Positions 19,079 through 28,972 of a stretch of DNA of 64,000 nt are shown piece after piece. Origin of the DNA: Microvirga vignae (lineage in GTDB: Bacteria > Pseudomonadota > Alphaproteobacteria > Rhizobiales > Beijerinckiaceae); contig NZ_LCYG01000045.1 of NCBI RefSeq assembly GCF_001017175.1, forward strand, positions 40,625 through 104,624. The letters run 5' to 3'. How positions within the stretch are numbered: position 1 is the first letter of the stretch; each line of letters begins with the position of its first letter. Position numbers and translations under genes: made by a program. The notes under the pieces are model-generated. The model made no database searches. It was not told the origin of the DNA and worked only from the letters and a program-made list of their open reading frames with translations.

Positions 19079-20368
19079 ATGTCGATGTTGAAGATGACAC
19101 GTAGATGCCTGATCGCGCTGGCTTCGGCCGCATTGGTTTCAGGCGCGATGGCGGGGGCCGCACAGGCACAGGAAACGATCAAGGTTGGCATTCTTCATTC
19201 CTTGTCGGGCACCATGGCGATCAGCGAGACCACGCTGAAGGATGTCATGCTGATGCTCGTCGAAGAGCAGAACAAGAAAGGTGGCCTGTTGGGCAAGAAG
19301 CTCGAAGCCGTGGTGGTCGACCCTGCTTCCGACTGGCCCCTTTTCGCCGAGAAAGCCCGTCAGTTGATCAGCCAGGACAAGGTTGCCGCCGTTTTCGGCT
19401 GCTGGACTTCCGTGTCGCGCAAGTCCGTTCTGCCGGTCTTCAAGGAACTCAACAGCATTCTGTTCTATCCCGTTCAATATGAAGGCGAGGAGAGCGAACG
19501 CAACGTGTTCTACACTGGCGCTGCCCCGAACCAGCAGGCCATCCCGGCCGTTGATTACCTCGCCAAGGAAGAGAAGGTGGAGCGGTGGGTGCTCGCCGGT
19601 ACCGACTATGTCTATCCACGAACCACGAATAAGATCCTTGAGGCTTATCTGAAGTCCAAAGGCGTCAAGTCTGAGGATATCCTGATCAACTACACGCCGT
19701 TCGGTCACTCCGACTGGCAGACGATCGTCGCGGACATCAAGAAGTTCGGCTCGGCAGGTAAGAAGACGGCCGTGGTTTCCACTATCAACGGCGATGCCAA
19801 CGTGCCCTTCTATAAGGAACTCGCCAACCAGGGCATCAAGGCCACGGATATCCCCGTAGTTGCTTTCTCAGTCGGTGAGGAAGAGCTCGCCGGCATCGAC
19901 GCGAAACCTCTCGTCGGCCACTTGGCCGCGTGGAATTACTTCCAGTCGGTCGATACGCCTGAGAACAAGGCCTTCATCGAGAAGTGGAGGGCCTTCACCA
20001 AGAACGAGAAGCGCGTCAGCAACGATCCCATGGAAGCTCATGTGATCGGCTTCAACATGTGGGTGAAGGCCGTTGAGAAGGCTGGCACGACCGATCCGGA
20101 CAAGGTGATCGATGCTATCGTGGGCGTGCAGGTTCCGAACCTGACTGGCGGCGTATCCGAGATGCTGCCGAACCACCACGTCACGAAACCGGTTCTCATC
20201 GGCGAGATCAAGGAAGACGGACAGTTTGAAACCGTATCGCAGACGGATTCACTTGTGCCTGGAGAAGCTTGGTCGAAGTATCTCGAAGGATCGAGGGACC
20301 TGATCGCCGATTGGAAGACTCTCAAGTGCGGCAACTACAACACCGTCACCAAGAAGTGCGGCGCCTAA
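19079..20368 (+). CDS. urtA: Urea ABC transporter, substrate-binding protein
   Basis: Periplasmic binding protein of the UrtABCDE high-affinity urea importer. Residues 1-30 form a signal peptide (basic start, hydrophobic core, AQA before QETIKVG). The mature protein begins with IKVGILHSLSGTMAISE and contains the TEXT-book UrtA stretches VFGCWTSVSRKSVLPVF and FYPVQYEGEESERNVFY. Length (429) is normal. The start at 19079 follows a GGGAGAGG purine run. It is the first gene of the urea operon, behind a sigma54 promoter, and is separated from urtB by a strong hairpin that would favour high UrtA levels. Confidence 0.97.
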   Translation: MSMLKMTRRCLIALASAALVSGAMAGAAQAQETIKVGILHSLSGTMAISETTLKDVMLMLVEEQNKKGGLLGKKLEAVVVDPASDWPLFAEKARQLISQDKVAAVFGCWTSVSRKSVLPVFKELNSILFYPVQYEGEESERNVFYTGAAPNQQAIPAVDYLAKEEKVERWVLAGTDYVYPRTTNKILEAYLKSKGVKSEDILINYTPFGHSDWQTIVADIKKFGSAGKKTAVVSTINGDANVPFYKELANQGIKATDIPVVAFSVGEEELAGIDAKPLVGHLAAWNYFQSVDTPENKAFIEKWRAFTKNEKRVSNDPMEAHVIGFNMWVKAVEKAGTTDPDKVIDAIVGVQVPNLTGGVSEMLPNHHVTKPVLIGEIKEDGQFETVSQTDSLVPGEAWSKYLEGSRDLIADWKTLKCGNYNTVTKKCGA

Positions 20369-20379
20369 CTACGTGAGCA

Positions 20380-20403
20380 GAGAGCGGCTGTATGGCCGCT
20401 CTC
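20380..20403 (+). terminator. Intercistronic hairpin between urtA and urtB
   Basis: GAGAGCGGC (20380-20388) pairs perfectly with GCCGCTCTC (20395-20403) around a 6-base loop. A pyrimidine-rich stretch ending in ATTTTC follows. It begins 12 bases after the urtA stop and can act as a partial terminator or as a block to 3'-end decay. Confidence 0.65.
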
Positions 20404-20432
20404 ATTCCCTTCTCATTTTCAAAGTTCGCTTC

Positions 20433-22022
20433 ATGCCCAGCTTGCGCATTGTTTTGCAGGTCTTTGTTCTGCTGATCGGTATGACTGCTAGTACCAAGGC
20501 TGGCCCCTATGAGGAGGCATTACCGAAATTTGCCGCTGATAGCTATGCGGATACGGAGACTGCCCTTTCAGCAATCGCAAACAGTGGCCACGCTCGGGCT
20601 CTAACCGTTGTCGAGGCGCTGCGGGATGGGCGTCTCCTGCTCGGGGCTGGGCAGGTCTACCTTAAAGAGGTTTCGGGCACCCTTATTGATGTGGCGACAG
20701 GACAGGCGGCAAATCCGACAGGAAACCTCAAGCCGATTCGGGTGAACAACCGCGTTCGGCGTGCCACCGAGGCGGCGTTGGGCAGCCTTACGCTGCTCAG
20801 CGCGGATCCGGCAACCCGTCTCAATGCAGCCCGCGCCGTCTTCCGCTCTCGTGATGTCGCCGCGTTATCGGCGCTTGAACGTGCCATCGCTCAGGAGAGC
20901 GATGTCCATGTGCGAGATGCGTTGGAGGGTGCACGCGCTGCGATCATCTTAAGCAAGCCCGATGCCTTGATTTCAGACAAGAAAGCAGCCATCGAGATCC
21001 TGGAGGCGCGCGGCGACCAGCAGGCGCTTGCTCTCCTCACCACCTTGCCCTCCGATGCACCGCCAGAACTGGTCAAAGCTGCAGGCGATGCGGCCGAGGG
21101 TATTCAGACGCGCTTGGCATTCTGGAATGCACTTCAGAATGTCTGGTACGGGATTTCTCTCGGATCAGTCCTGCTTCTGGCTGCCATCGGGCTTGCCATC
21201 ACCTTCGGAACCATGGGCGTGATCAACATGGCCCATGGTGAAATGGTCATGATAGGGGCCTACACGACTTTCGTGGTGCAAGAAACTATCCGTGGCTATG
21301 CACCGGGCCTCTTCGATGCCTCGCTTTTCATCGCATTGCCGCTCGCCTTCCTGGCGGCCGGGACCGTGGGCATCATGATTGAGCGGGGGGTCATCCGATT
21401 TCTATATGGACGTCCACTCGAAACCCTGCTCGCGACATGGGGTTTATCGCTCATTCTGCAGCAGGGAGTGCGCACCATTTTCGGTCCGACCAACCGTGAA
21501 GTCGGTACGCCAGCCTGGATGAGCGGGGCCTTGGAGGTTAGTGGTTTGAGCCTAACCTACAACCGCATCGCTATCGTGATCTTCGCCTTCTCGGTCTTTG
21601 CCGTTCTTCTCCTCGTCATGCGCTATACATCGCTCGGCCTTTATGTCCGGGCCGTCACGCAGAACCGGCGCATGGCGGCATCCATGGGGATCCGAACCAA
21701 CCGCATCGATGCGTTGGCCTTTGGGCTTGGCTCGGGCGTGGCCGGTATCGCCGGTGTTGCCCTGTCGCAGATCGACAATGTCAGCCCCAATCTGGGACAA
21801 GGATACATCATCGACAGCTTCATGGTTGTCGTGTTCGGCGGCGTCGGAAATCTCTGGGGCACTCTGGTCGGCGCGATGACTCTTGGTGCCGCGAACAAGA
21901 TGCTAGAGCCTTATGCAGGCGCTGTCCTCGGCAAGATCGTGATCCTCATCGCAATCATCCTTTTCATCCAGAGACGACCGCGCGGATTGTTTGCGCTGAA
22001 GGGCAGGGCGGTGGAAGCATGA
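20433..22022 (+). CDS. urtB: Urea ABC transporter permease UrtB
   Basis: Integral membrane subunit of the urea importer. A signal-like segment is followed by a ~210-residue extracytoplasmic region with helical repeats, typical of UrtB and absent from LivH. The LivH-like permease core then starts near NVWYGISLGSVLLLAAIGLA, with GVINMAHGEMVMIGAY as family motif. I place the start at the ATG at 20433 (529 residues); the in-frame GTG at 20373 would lie inside the preceding hairpin. The stop overlaps urtC (ATGA). Confidence 0.95.
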   Translation: MPSLRIVLQVFVLLIGMTASTKAGPYEEALPKFAADSYADTETALSAIANSGHARALTVVEALRDGRLLLGAGQVYLKEVSGTLIDVATGQAANPTGNLKPIRVNNRVRRATEAALGSLTLLSADPATRLNAARAVFRSRDVAALSALERAIAQESDVHVRDALEGARAAIILSKPDALISDKKAAIEILEARGDQQALALLTTLPSDAPPELVKAAGDAAEGIQTRLAFWNALQNVWYGISLGSVLLLAAIGLAITFGTMGVINMAHGEMVMIGAYTTFVVQETIRGYAPGLFDASLFIALPLAFLAAGTVGIMIERGVIRFLYGRPLETLLATWGLSLILQQGVRTIFGPTNREVGTPAWMSGALEVSGLSLTYNRIAIVIFAFSVFAVLLLVMRYTSLGLYVRAVTQNRRMAASMGIRTNRIDALAFGLGSGVAGIAGVALSQIDNVSPNLGQGYIIDSFMVVVFGGVGNLWGTLVGAMTLGAANKMLEPYAGAVLGKIVILIAIILFIQRRPRGLFALKGRAVEA

Positions 22023-23161
22023 CGACTCAATCCGTGCTCGATAAGCAGTCGATCGTCGTCTTGTCTCTCCTGGCTGCGGTGGCTGTTCTGGTGCCGGTCC
22101 TGAACGGATTGGCTGTCCCCGGGTCGGCTCTGCATCTCTCCGATCACCTTGTTCCCCTACTTGGAAAATATATCTGCTTTGCCCTTCTGGCGCTTTCTGT
22201 TGACCTGATCTGGGGCTATTGCGGTATACTTTCACTGGGGCACGGCGCCTTCTTCGCGCTCGGCGGATATGCCATGGGCATGTACCTCATGCGCCAGATC
22301 GGACCTCGCGGCGTTTATGCTCATCCTGTCCTGCCAGATTTCATGGTTTTCCTGAACTGGAAGGACCTTCCCTGGTTCTGGTACGGCTTTGACGTCTTTC
22401 CGTTCGCGATGCTCATGGTATTGCTGGTTCCTGGCATTCTCGCCTTCATCTTTGGCTGGCTCGCCTTCCGCTCTCGCGTAACAGGCGTCTATCTCTCCAT
22501 CATCACGCAAGCAATGACCTATGCGCTGATGCTAGCCTTCTTCCGCAATAACATGGGTTTCGGCGGGAACAACGGCCTAACCGACTTCAAGGATATTCTG
22601 GGCTTCCCTCTGCAATCCGCCTCGACCCGTCGTGTCCTGTTTGTGCTGTCCGTCGCTGCACTTGGGGCAGGCTATCTGCTGTGCCGATGGCTCGTCGGCT
22701 CCAAATTCGGCAAGGTACTCGTGGCAGTCCGAGATGCTGAGAGCCGAACACGGTTCTTGGGCTACAGGGTTGAGCATTATAAGCTGGCCGTCTTCACGAT
22801 CTCCGCGATGCTCGCGGGGGTAGCTGGCGCGCTCTACGTGCCACAAGTCGGCATCATCAACCCAAGCGAATTCGCTCCTGCGAACTCCATCGAACTCGTC
22901 ATCTGGGTGGCGGTTGGCGGGCGTGGAACGCTAGCTGGCGCTATTCTGGGTGCACTGGTTGTGAACGCCGGCAAAACCTGGTTCACGGGGGCACTTCCAG
23001 AATTCTGGCTATTCGCTCTGGGCGGTCTCTTCATCTTCGTCACGCTGTTCACGCCTCGCGGCATTCTTGGTGCAGGGCAGGGATTGTGGGAGAGAGCAAA
23101 GCAGATGCTTGGATCAAAGCCTTCCCGAAGCAGTTTCTCAGGCGGCGGAGTAGTACCATGA
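22019..23161 (+). CDS. urtC: Urea ABC transporter permease UrtC
   Basis: Second membrane subunit, LivM family, 380 residues with about ten hydrophobic segments. Family motifs such as LGHGAFFALGGYAMGMYL and the C-terminal GRGTLAGAILGALVVN are present; the last matches the cytoplasmic loop that contacts the ATPases. It overlaps urtB by 4 bases and urtD by 4 bases, so the permease and ATPase genes are translated as a coupled series. Confidence 0.95.
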   Translation: MTTQSVLDKQSIVVLSLLAAVAVLVPVLNGLAVPGSALHLSDHLVPLLGKYICFALLALSVDLIWGYCGILSLGHGAFFALGGYAMGMYLMRQIGPRGVYAHPVLPDFMVFLNWKDLPWFWYGFDVFPFAMLMVLLVPGILAFIFGWLAFRSRVTGVYLSIITQAMTYALMLAFFRNNMGFGGNNGLTDFKDILGFPLQSASTRRVLFVLSVAALGAGYLLCRWLVGSKFGKVLVAVRDAESRTRFLGYRVEHYKLAVFTISAMLAGVAGALYVPQVGIINPSEFAPANSIELVIWVAVGGRGTLAGAILGALVVNAGKTWFTGALPEFWLFALGGLFIFVTLFTPRGILGAGQGLWERAKQMLGSKPSRSSFSGGGVVP

Positions 23162-23910
23162 GCGCCCCTGTTACGCCGACGCTTCTATATCTCGATGACA
23201 TTACAGTCTCCTTCGATGGCTTTCGGGCGTTGAATTCACTTTCGCTCGCCATCGACCATGCTGAGATGCGCGCCATCATCGGCCCCAATGGGGCGGGCAA
23301 GACGACGATGATGGATGTGATTACGGGAAAGACCAGGCCCGACCAAGGAACCGCACTCTTCGAAGGGTCTCATGATCTGACGGTTCTGGATGAAGCGGCC
23401 ATCGCTGAACTCGGCATTGGTCGTAAATTCCAGACGCCAACCGTGTTCGAGATGCATTCTGTCGAGGACAATCTTCTTCTCGCGATCAAAGACAAGCGCG
23501 GGCCTTTCTTGACCCTATTCTCACGACGCACCACGCTGGAGCGCGAGAGAATTGAGGTGCTCCTCGAACGCATTCGCCTGACCGCTCACCGTTATCGCAA
23601 GGCAGGCGAACTGTCCCACGGTCAGAAGCAGTGGCTTGAGATTGGGATGCTGCTGGCGCAGGAGCCTAAACTCCTGCTGATCGACGAGCCTGCCGCCGGC
23701 ATGACCGATCAGGAGACCGCCGATACAGCCGAACTCTTGCGTGACATTGCCAAAACAAAAGCGGTCGTTGTGGTGGAACATGACATGACCTTCGTGCGCG
23801 ATCTTAATGTAAAGGTCACATGTCTTCACGATGGCTCCGTGCTCGCAGAAGGTTCGCTCGATGCAGTCAGCGCAAATGAGCGCGTGGTTGAGGTGTACCT
23901 GGGCCGATGA
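23158..23910 (+). CDS. urtD: Urea ABC transporter ATPase UrtD
   Basis: LivG-type ATPase of 250 residues. Walker A GPNGAGKTT, signature LSHGQKQWLEIG, Walker B LLLIDEPAAGM and the switch histidine in VVVEHDM are present. The start at the ATG at 23158 makes an ATGA overlap with urtC; the longer frame from 23086 only adds residues lying over urtC. It pairs with UrtE to drive urea import. Confidence 0.95.
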   Translation: MSAPVTPTLLYLDDITVSFDGFRALNSLSLAIDHAEMRAIIGPNGAGKTTMMDVITGKTRPDQGTALFEGSHDLTVLDEAAIAELGIGRKFQTPTVFEMHSVEDNLLLAIKDKRGPFLTLFSRRTTLERERIEVLLERIRLTAHRYRKAGELSHGQKQWLEIGMLLAQEPKLLLIDEPAAGMTDQETADTAELLRDIAKTKAVVVVEHDMTFVRDLNVKVTCLHDGSVLAEGSLDAVSANERVVEVYLGR

Positions 23911-24608
23911 CGATGCTTTCAGTTGAAAATCTGTCCTTGTATTACGGTGCTGCTCAGGCCTTGCGCGGGGTGTCCGTTGACGCTGCTTTGGGTGAGGTCA
24001 CCTGCATTCTTGGTCGTAACGGCGTAGGAAAGACATCTCTTCTGCGGGCCATCGCTGGTCATCGGCCGATTTCGGATGGGACGATCCGCTTCGATGGCAA
24101 GGATATCTCCCGTCTGCAGCCGTTCGAGCGCGCAGCCTTAGGCATTGCCTATGTTCCACAGGGGCGAGAGATTTTCCCACTGCTGACAGTTCGAGAGAAC
24201 CTGGAAACAGGTTTTGCGCCACTGACGCGCCCGGAACGTCGGATCCCTGACGAGGTGTTTGAGCTCTTCCCCGTTCTCAGGTCGATGTTGCATCGGCGGG
24301 GCGGAGATCTCTCCGGTGGCCAGCAGCAGCAGCTTGCCATTGGCAGAGCGCTCGTGACACGGCCTCGGCTTCTCGTGCTTGATGAGCCGACAGAGGGAAT
24401 TCAACCTTCCATCATCAAGGACATCGGGCGGGCGATTATCTATCTGCGCGGGCGGAAGGACATGGCCATTCTGCTGGTCGAGCAATATTTTGATTTTGCT
24501 CGCGACTTGGCTGACCGCTTTGTGGTCATGGAACGTGGTGAGATCGCCCAGGAGGGTGATCGTGATGCACTTGAGGGCGACGATGTACGTCAACGCTTGG
24601 CCATTTGA
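23907..24608 (+). CDS. urtE: Urea ABC transporter ATPase UrtE
   Basis: LivF-type ATPase of 233 residues with Walker A GRNGVGKTS, signature LSGGQQQQLAIGRAL and Walker B LLVLDEPTEGI, followed by the UrtE-typical QPSIIKDIGRAI. It overlaps urtD by 4 bases. The downstream ureD gene begins inside its 3' end, which ties urea import to urease formation. Confidence 0.95.
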   Translation: MTMLSVENLSLYYGAAQALRGVSVDAALGEVTCILGRNGVGKTSLLRAIAGHRPISDGTIRFDGKDISRLQPFERAALGIAYVPQGREIFPLLTVRENLETGFAPLTRPERRIPDEVFELFPVLRSMLHRRGGDLSGGQQQQLAIGRALVTRPRLLVLDEPTEGIQPSIIKDIGRAIIYLRGRKDMAILLVEQYFDFARDLADRFVVMERGEIAQEGDRDALEGDDVRQRLAI

Positions 24609-25437
24609 CGGCGCATCGCGGTCGACTACTCCTCAGCGTCAGCGTGCCATCGGGTGCGTCGCATTCAGTGCGGCAGGTCTGAATGGATCCACGCGCCCGA
24701 TGCGTATTGAGGAAAGCGGTTCCATGCGCATTAGGATACCAAAGGGTGAGGGAACTGGTCTCGATGCCATACTCGTGAACACCGCAGGTGGCATCGCATG
24801 CGGCGATCGCTTCACCGTTAGCATTGAGGCGCGTACGGGAGCGGCAATCACGATAGCGACCCCCGCAGCGGAGAAGGTCTACCGTTCTGATGGGCCTGTT
24901 GCAGAGCTGGCCGTATCGCTGAATGTGCATTCTGGAGCGCGCCTCGACTGGCTCCCGCAGGAGACCCTTCTGTTCGATGAAGCACGCTTAGCCCGCCGAC
25001 TCGATGCGACAATCGAGGAGGATGCGCGCCTGACCGTATTTGAGGCGGTTGTGTTCGGGCGTGAAGCGCGTGCCGAGCATATGGCCAATGGTCTGTTCGA
25101 AGATCGCTGGCGTATCCGCCGCGGACGGCACCTGGTTTACGCCGATACGTTACGATTGGATGGACCCATCGCGGATCTGCTGAAAAGGCCGAGTGTCGGT
25201 AACGGCGCTCGTGCTTTCGCTACCTTGATTCATGTCTCGCCCGAGGCCGAGGCACGTCTCGAGTTCGCCCGCGAGAACCTTTCTTCTGGAAGTGGCTGTG
25301 ATGCTGCCGCCAGCGCCTGGAATGGTCTGCTGGCTGTGCGATTCTGCGCCATGAGCATCGAAGTGCTTCGGGCAGCAGTCATCCCATTTCTCCTCGTATT
25401 CCGCGGCGAGCCCCTGCCTCGTGTCTGGCTCAGCTAG
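24565..25437 (+). CDS. ureD: Urease accessory protein UreD
   Basis: Scaffold protein that binds apo-urease together with UreF and UreG during nickel insertion. NTAGGIACGDRF is the family motif, and the length (290 residues) fits. The frame is open far upstream within urtE; I choose the ATG at 24565 because GGAGGGTGAT lies five bases before it (ATG at 24583 is an alternative). It therefore overlaps urtE by 44 bases. Together with ureE, ureF and ureG the full maturation set is present. Confidence 0.93.
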   Translation: MHLRATMYVNAWPFDGASRSTTPQRQRAIGCVAFSAAGLNGSTRPMRIEESGSMRIRIPKGEGTGLDAILVNTAGGIACGDRFTVSIEARTGAAITIATPAAEKVYRSDGPVAELAVSLNVHSGARLDWLPQETLLFDEARLARRLDATIEEDARLTVFEAVVFGREARAEHMANGLFEDRWRIRRGRHLVYADTLRLDGPIADLLKRPSVGNGARAFATLIHVSPEAEARLEFARENLSSGSGCDAAASAWNGLLAVRFCAMSIEVLRAAVIPFLLVFRGEPLPRVWLS

Positions 25438-25446
25438 GGTAACCTC

Positions 25447-26067
25447 ATGCAACTTACACCCCGTGAAAAAGACAAGCTCCTCATCGCCATGGCCGCCATG
25501 GTTGCGCGCCGACGCCTTGAGCGTGGCGTCAAGCTCAACCATCCGGAAGCCATCGCTCTCATTACCGACACGGTAGTAGAGGGGGCCCGTGATGGAAGAT
25601 CCGTTGCGGAGCTGATGGAAGCAGGCGCCCATGTCATCACCGCCGATCAGGTCATGGAAGGTGTCGCTGAGATGATTCATGACGTGCAGGTCGAAGCCAC
25701 ATTCCCGGATGGAACGAAGCTCGTCACCGTCCATCATCCCATACGCGGTGCCGCTTCAGCGGATATACCGGGTGAGGTGAAGGCTCAAACCGGTGAGATC
25801 ATGTTCAATGAAGGTGCCGAACGCATTGCATTGACAATCGCGAATACGGGTGATCGGCCCATTCAGGTTGGGAGCCACTATCATTTCTATGAAACGAACC
25901 CGGCTTTATCGTTTGACCGTGAGAAAGCACGCGGCATGCGCCTTGATATCGCACCAGGAACCGCAGTGCGCTTCGAGCCTGGAGCAACACGGGAGGTGGT
26001 GTTGGTGCCGCTTTCGGGCAAGCGGGAGGTCTATGGCTTCCGCCAAAGCGTAATGGGGGCACTCTGA
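25447..26067 (+). CDS. ureAB: Urease fused gamma-beta subunit (UreA-UreB fusion)
   Basis: One 206-residue protein joins two structural subunits. Residues 1-100 are the gamma subunit ([13 protein letters not shown] through [14 protein letters not shown]). The rest, from about IPGEV, is the beta subunit with [25 protein letters not shown] and the end [12 protein letters not shown]. In many bacteria these are separate ureA and ureB genes; fusions are known, for example in Helicobacter. It begins 9 bases after ureD with AGGGTAACC upstream, and its stop overlaps the ureC start by one base (TGATG). Confidence 0.96.
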   Translation: MQLTPREKDKLLIAMAAMVARRRLERGVKLNHPEAIALITDTVVEGARDGRSVAELMEAGAHVITADQVMEGVAEMIHDVQVEATFPDGTKLVTVHHPIRGAASADIPGEVKAQTGEIMFNEGAERIALTIANTGDRPIQVGSHYHFYETNPALSFDREKARGMRLDIAPGTAVRFEPGATREVVLVPLSGKREVYGFRQSVMGAL

Positions 26068-27794
26068 TGTCGAATGCGAGAAAGCCTCCCTCTCTCCCGC
26101 GTGCAGCCTATGCCGATATGTTCGGTCCAACCAGGGGCGACCGGATCCGTCTTGCCGATACCTCCCTCATGATCGAAGTGGAAAAGGATTTCACCATCTA
26201 CGGCGAAGAGGTGAAATTCGGCGGCGGCAAAGTCATCCGCGACGGAATGGGCCAAGCGCAGACGACACGGGCTGCGGGAGCCGTCGATACGGTCATCACC
26301 AATGCAGTGATCCTTGATCACTGGGGCGTGGTGAAGGCCGATATCGGAATCAAAGATGGGCGCATTGCGGCGATCGGCAAGGCGGGCAATCCGGATGTGC
26401 AGCCCAATGTCGGTATCATTATCGGTCCTGGCACGGAGATTATTGCCGGCGAAGGCAAGATCATCACCGCAGGTGGCTTCGATTCCCACATTCACTTCAT
26501 CTGCCCGCAGCAGATCGAAGAGGCCCTCATGTCGGGCATCACCACGATGCTCGGCGGCGGCACGGGGCCTGCGACAGGTACCTTCGCCACCACCTGTACG
26601 CCCGGTCCATGGCATATCGCACGCATGATCGAGGCGGCGGATGCCTTCCCCATGAACCTGGCTTTCACCGGCAAGGGCAATGCCTCGCGGCCTGGCGCTT
26701 TGGAGGAAATGATCCAGGCAGGTGCCTGCGCTCTCAAGCTGCACGAGGACTGGGGTACCACGCCCGCCGCCATCGATTGCTGTCTGTCGGTAGCCGATGC
26801 CTATGACGTGCAGGTGATGATCCACACGGATACCCTGAACGAGTCGGGGTTTGTCGAGGATACGATCGCGGCTTTCAAGGGACGCACGATCCATGCCTTT
26901 CACACGGAAGGTGCAGGCGGTGGACACGCGCCGGACATCATCAAGGTGGCAGGATTGCCCAATGTGCTGCCGTCCTCCACCAACCCGACGCGGCCCTATA
27001 CGGTGAACACCATCGATGAGCATCTCGACATGCTCATGGTCTGCCATCACCTTTCACCCTCGATTCCGGAGGATTTGTCCTTTGCCGAGAGCCGCATCCG
27101 TAAGGAGACCATTGCGGCGGAGGATATTCTCCACGACATTGGTGCCCTCTCCATGATGTCATCCGACAGCCAGGCCATGGGCCGCGTCGGAGAAGTCATC
27201 ATCCGCACGTGGCAAACGGCCCATAAGATGAAAGTGCAGCGCGGTGCACTACCGGGTGAGACGGGGAACAACGATAATTTTCGCGCGCGTCGCTACATCG
27301 CGAAATATACGATTAACCCGGCCATTGCGCATGGCGTCTCCAAGCACATTGGCTCAGTCGAAGTCGGTAAGCTCGCCGATCTCGTGATCTGGACACCCGC
27401 CTTTTTCGGCGTGAAGCCGGATCTCGTAGTAAAAGGCGGAGTGATTGCGGCTGCGCTCATGGGAGATCCCAATGCTTCTATCCCGACCCCGCAGCCCGTG
27501 CATTACCGGCCCATGTTCGGAGCCTATGGCCGGGCGCTCGCCACAACCTCTCTGACCTTCGTATCGAAAGCGGCCGTAGAGAATGGGCTGGCGTCTAAGC
27601 TCGGCGTTCAAAAGCAGCTTGTGGCGGTCGAGAACGTTCGCAGCGGCATTGGCAAGAAGGACATGGTGCTCAATGACGCCACACCCATGATCGAGGTCGA
27701 TCCCGAAACCTACGACGTCCGTGCCGATGGCGATTTGCTGGTCTGCGAGCCCGCAACGATCCTTCCCATGGCCCAACGCTATTTCCTGTTCTAA
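26067..27794 (+). CDS. ureC: Urease alpha (catalytic) subunit
   Basis: Hydrolyses urea to ammonia and carbamate at a binuclear nickel centre in the cytoplasm. The nickel ligands are visible: SHIHF near residue 140, the lysine that is carbamylated in ALKLHEDWG near 223, MIHTDTLN, and [14 protein letters not shown]. The mobile flap cysteine is in MVCHHL, and a further conserved aspartate lies in [13 protein letters not shown]. The 575 residues are normal and no key residue is missing. It follows ureAB with a one-base overlap and precedes ureE by one base. Confidence 0.98.
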   Translation: MSNARKPPSLPRAAYADMFGPTRGDRIRLADTSLMIEVEKDFTIYGEEVKFGGGKVIRDGMGQAQTTRAAGAVDTVITNAVILDHWGVVKADIGIKDGRIAAIGKAGNPDVQPNVGIIIGPGTEIIAGEGKIITAGGFDSHIHFICPQQIEEALMSGITTMLGGGTGPATGTFATTCTPGPWHIARMIEAADAFPMNLAFTGKGNASRPGALEEMIQAGACALKLHEDWGTTPAAIDCCLSVADAYDVQVMIHTDTLNESGFVEDTIAAFKGRTIHAFHTEGAGGGHAPDIIKVAGLPNVLPSSTNPTRPYTVNTIDEHLDMLMVCHHLSPSIPEDLSFAESRIRKETIAAEDILHDIGALSMMSSDSQAMGRVGEVIIRTWQTAHKMKVQRGALPGETGNNDNFRARRYIAKYTINPAIAHGVSKHIGSVEVGKLADLVIWTPAFFGVKPDLVVKGGVIAAALMGDPNASIPTPQPVHYRPMFGAYGRALATTSLTFVSKAAVENGLASKLGVQKQLVAVENVRSGIGKKDMVLNDATPMIEVDPETYDVRADGDLLVCEPATILPMAQRYFLF

Positions 27795-27795
27795 C

Positions 27796-28278
27796 ATGAT
27801 CCGCGCCACATCCATCATTCGCCACGTAAATGTTGACACCGACTGCATTGTCGATGTGATCACTCTCGACCATGGGGATCGCCACCGCCGACGCATCGTA
27901 CTGAATGCCGATGGCGGCACCAGGTTTCTACTCGATCTCGACAAGGCAGACGTGCTGGAGGACGGCGATGCCATCTGCCTGGAAACGGGATGGCTCGTTG
28001 AGGTAAAAGCGGCTTGCGAGCGCCTCGTCGAGATCAAGACCGACGACCCTCTCGAACTCCTGACGCTGGCCTGGCACATCGGAAACCGGCACGTTCCTGC
28101 GGAGATCACACGGGACGCGATCTATATCGGCTATGATCATGTGCTGGTCGATATGCTGCGCGGCCTACGGGCTCAGGTCGATATCGTCGAGCGTCCCTTC
28201 CGCCCAGTGCGTGGGGCTTATCACCACCATGGCATTCATTCGGAGCACCATCATCACCATGGACATACCCATGGATGA
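27796..28278 (+). CDS. ureE: Urease accessory protein UreE (nickel carrier)
   Basis: Small 160-residue metallochaperone that delivers nickel. Residues 1-70 form the N-terminal peptide-binding-like domain; the second domain includes HIGNRHVPAE and IGYDHVLVDML, where the conserved histidine binds nickel at the dimer surface. The C-terminus is a histidine-rich tail ([19 protein letters not shown]), a metal store found in some but not all UreE. The ATG at 27796 starts one base after the ureC stop; the longer frame from 27721 lies over ureC. Confidence 0.95.
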   Translation: MIRATSIIRHVNVDTDCIVDVITLDHGDRHRRRIVLNADGGTRFLLDLDKADVLEDGDAICLETGWLVEVKAACERLVEIKTDDPLELLTLAWHIGNRHVPAEITRDAIYIGYDHVLVDMLRGLRAQVDIVERPFRPVRGAYHHHGIHSEHHHHHGHTHG

Positions 28279-28972
28279 TTGCATGCCGCTTCAGATGATT
28301 GATCGTGACCCAATGGCGATCCTGCCGCTCTTTGTCTGGCTGTCGCCCTCCTATCCCGTTGGCTGCTATGCCTATTCCCATACCTTGGAATGGGCAGTGG
28401 AAGCAGGAGATGTCACGAGCGAGGAAACGCTCGTTGCCTGGCTTACCGATCTGTTGACTTTGGGGCTAGGGTGCAATGACGCCATTCTGCTCTGTCATGC
28501 CTATCGGGCGGTGAGGGCAGGCGATGCTGTTGCTCTCGAAGAGGTCAACGAACTCGCGCTTGCTCTCTCACCCTCGGCCGAGCTCTATCTCGAGACGAGC
28601 CAGCAGGGAAGGAGCTTTCTGGATGCGACGCTTGCAGCGTGGCCTTCTCCTCTGTTGATGTCGCTGGAAGGCGATGTCGCTTTTCCTGTCGCCATCGGTA
28701 TGGCCGCGGCAGCCCATGAAGTCCCTTTAGCCACTACCGCAGCAGCTTATCTCTTTGGACTCGTTCAAACACTCATTTCCGCTGCCATCAGGCTTGCGCC
28801 GATTGGTCAGACCGCGGGCATTCGTGTGTGCGCGTCCCTGTCTGTCACCGTTCAGAATGTGTCGCGTCAAGCTCTAGATTTATCGCTCGATGATATTGGC
28901 GGCGCAACCTTCCGCGCTGATCTCGGCTCCTTCCATCATGAAAATCAATATACGAGGCTTTTCCGCTCATGA
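28271..28972 (+). CDS. ureF: Urease accessory protein UreF
   Basis: Part of the UreD-UreF-UreG maturation complex, where it acts as a checkpoint for UreG GTPase activity. Family stretches include [23 protein letters not shown] near the start, [15 protein letters not shown] and the conserved end. Several ATGs are possible (28259, 28271, 28283, 28295); none has a good ribosome-binding site, and I use 28271, which overlaps ureE by 8 bases. The stop overlaps ureG (ATGA). Length about 230 residues, as expected. Confidence 0.92.
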   Translation: MDDCMPLQMIDRDPMAILPLFVWLSPSYPVGCYAYSHTLEWAVEAGDVTSEETLVAWLTDLLTLGLGCNDAILLCHAYRAVRAGDAVALEEVNELALALSPSAELYLETSQQGRSFLDATLAAWPSPLLMSLEGDVAFPVAIGMAAAAHEVPLATTAAAYLFGLVQTLISAAIRLAPIGQTAGIRVCASLSVTVQNVSRQALDLSLDDIGGATFRADLGSFHHENQYTRLFRS

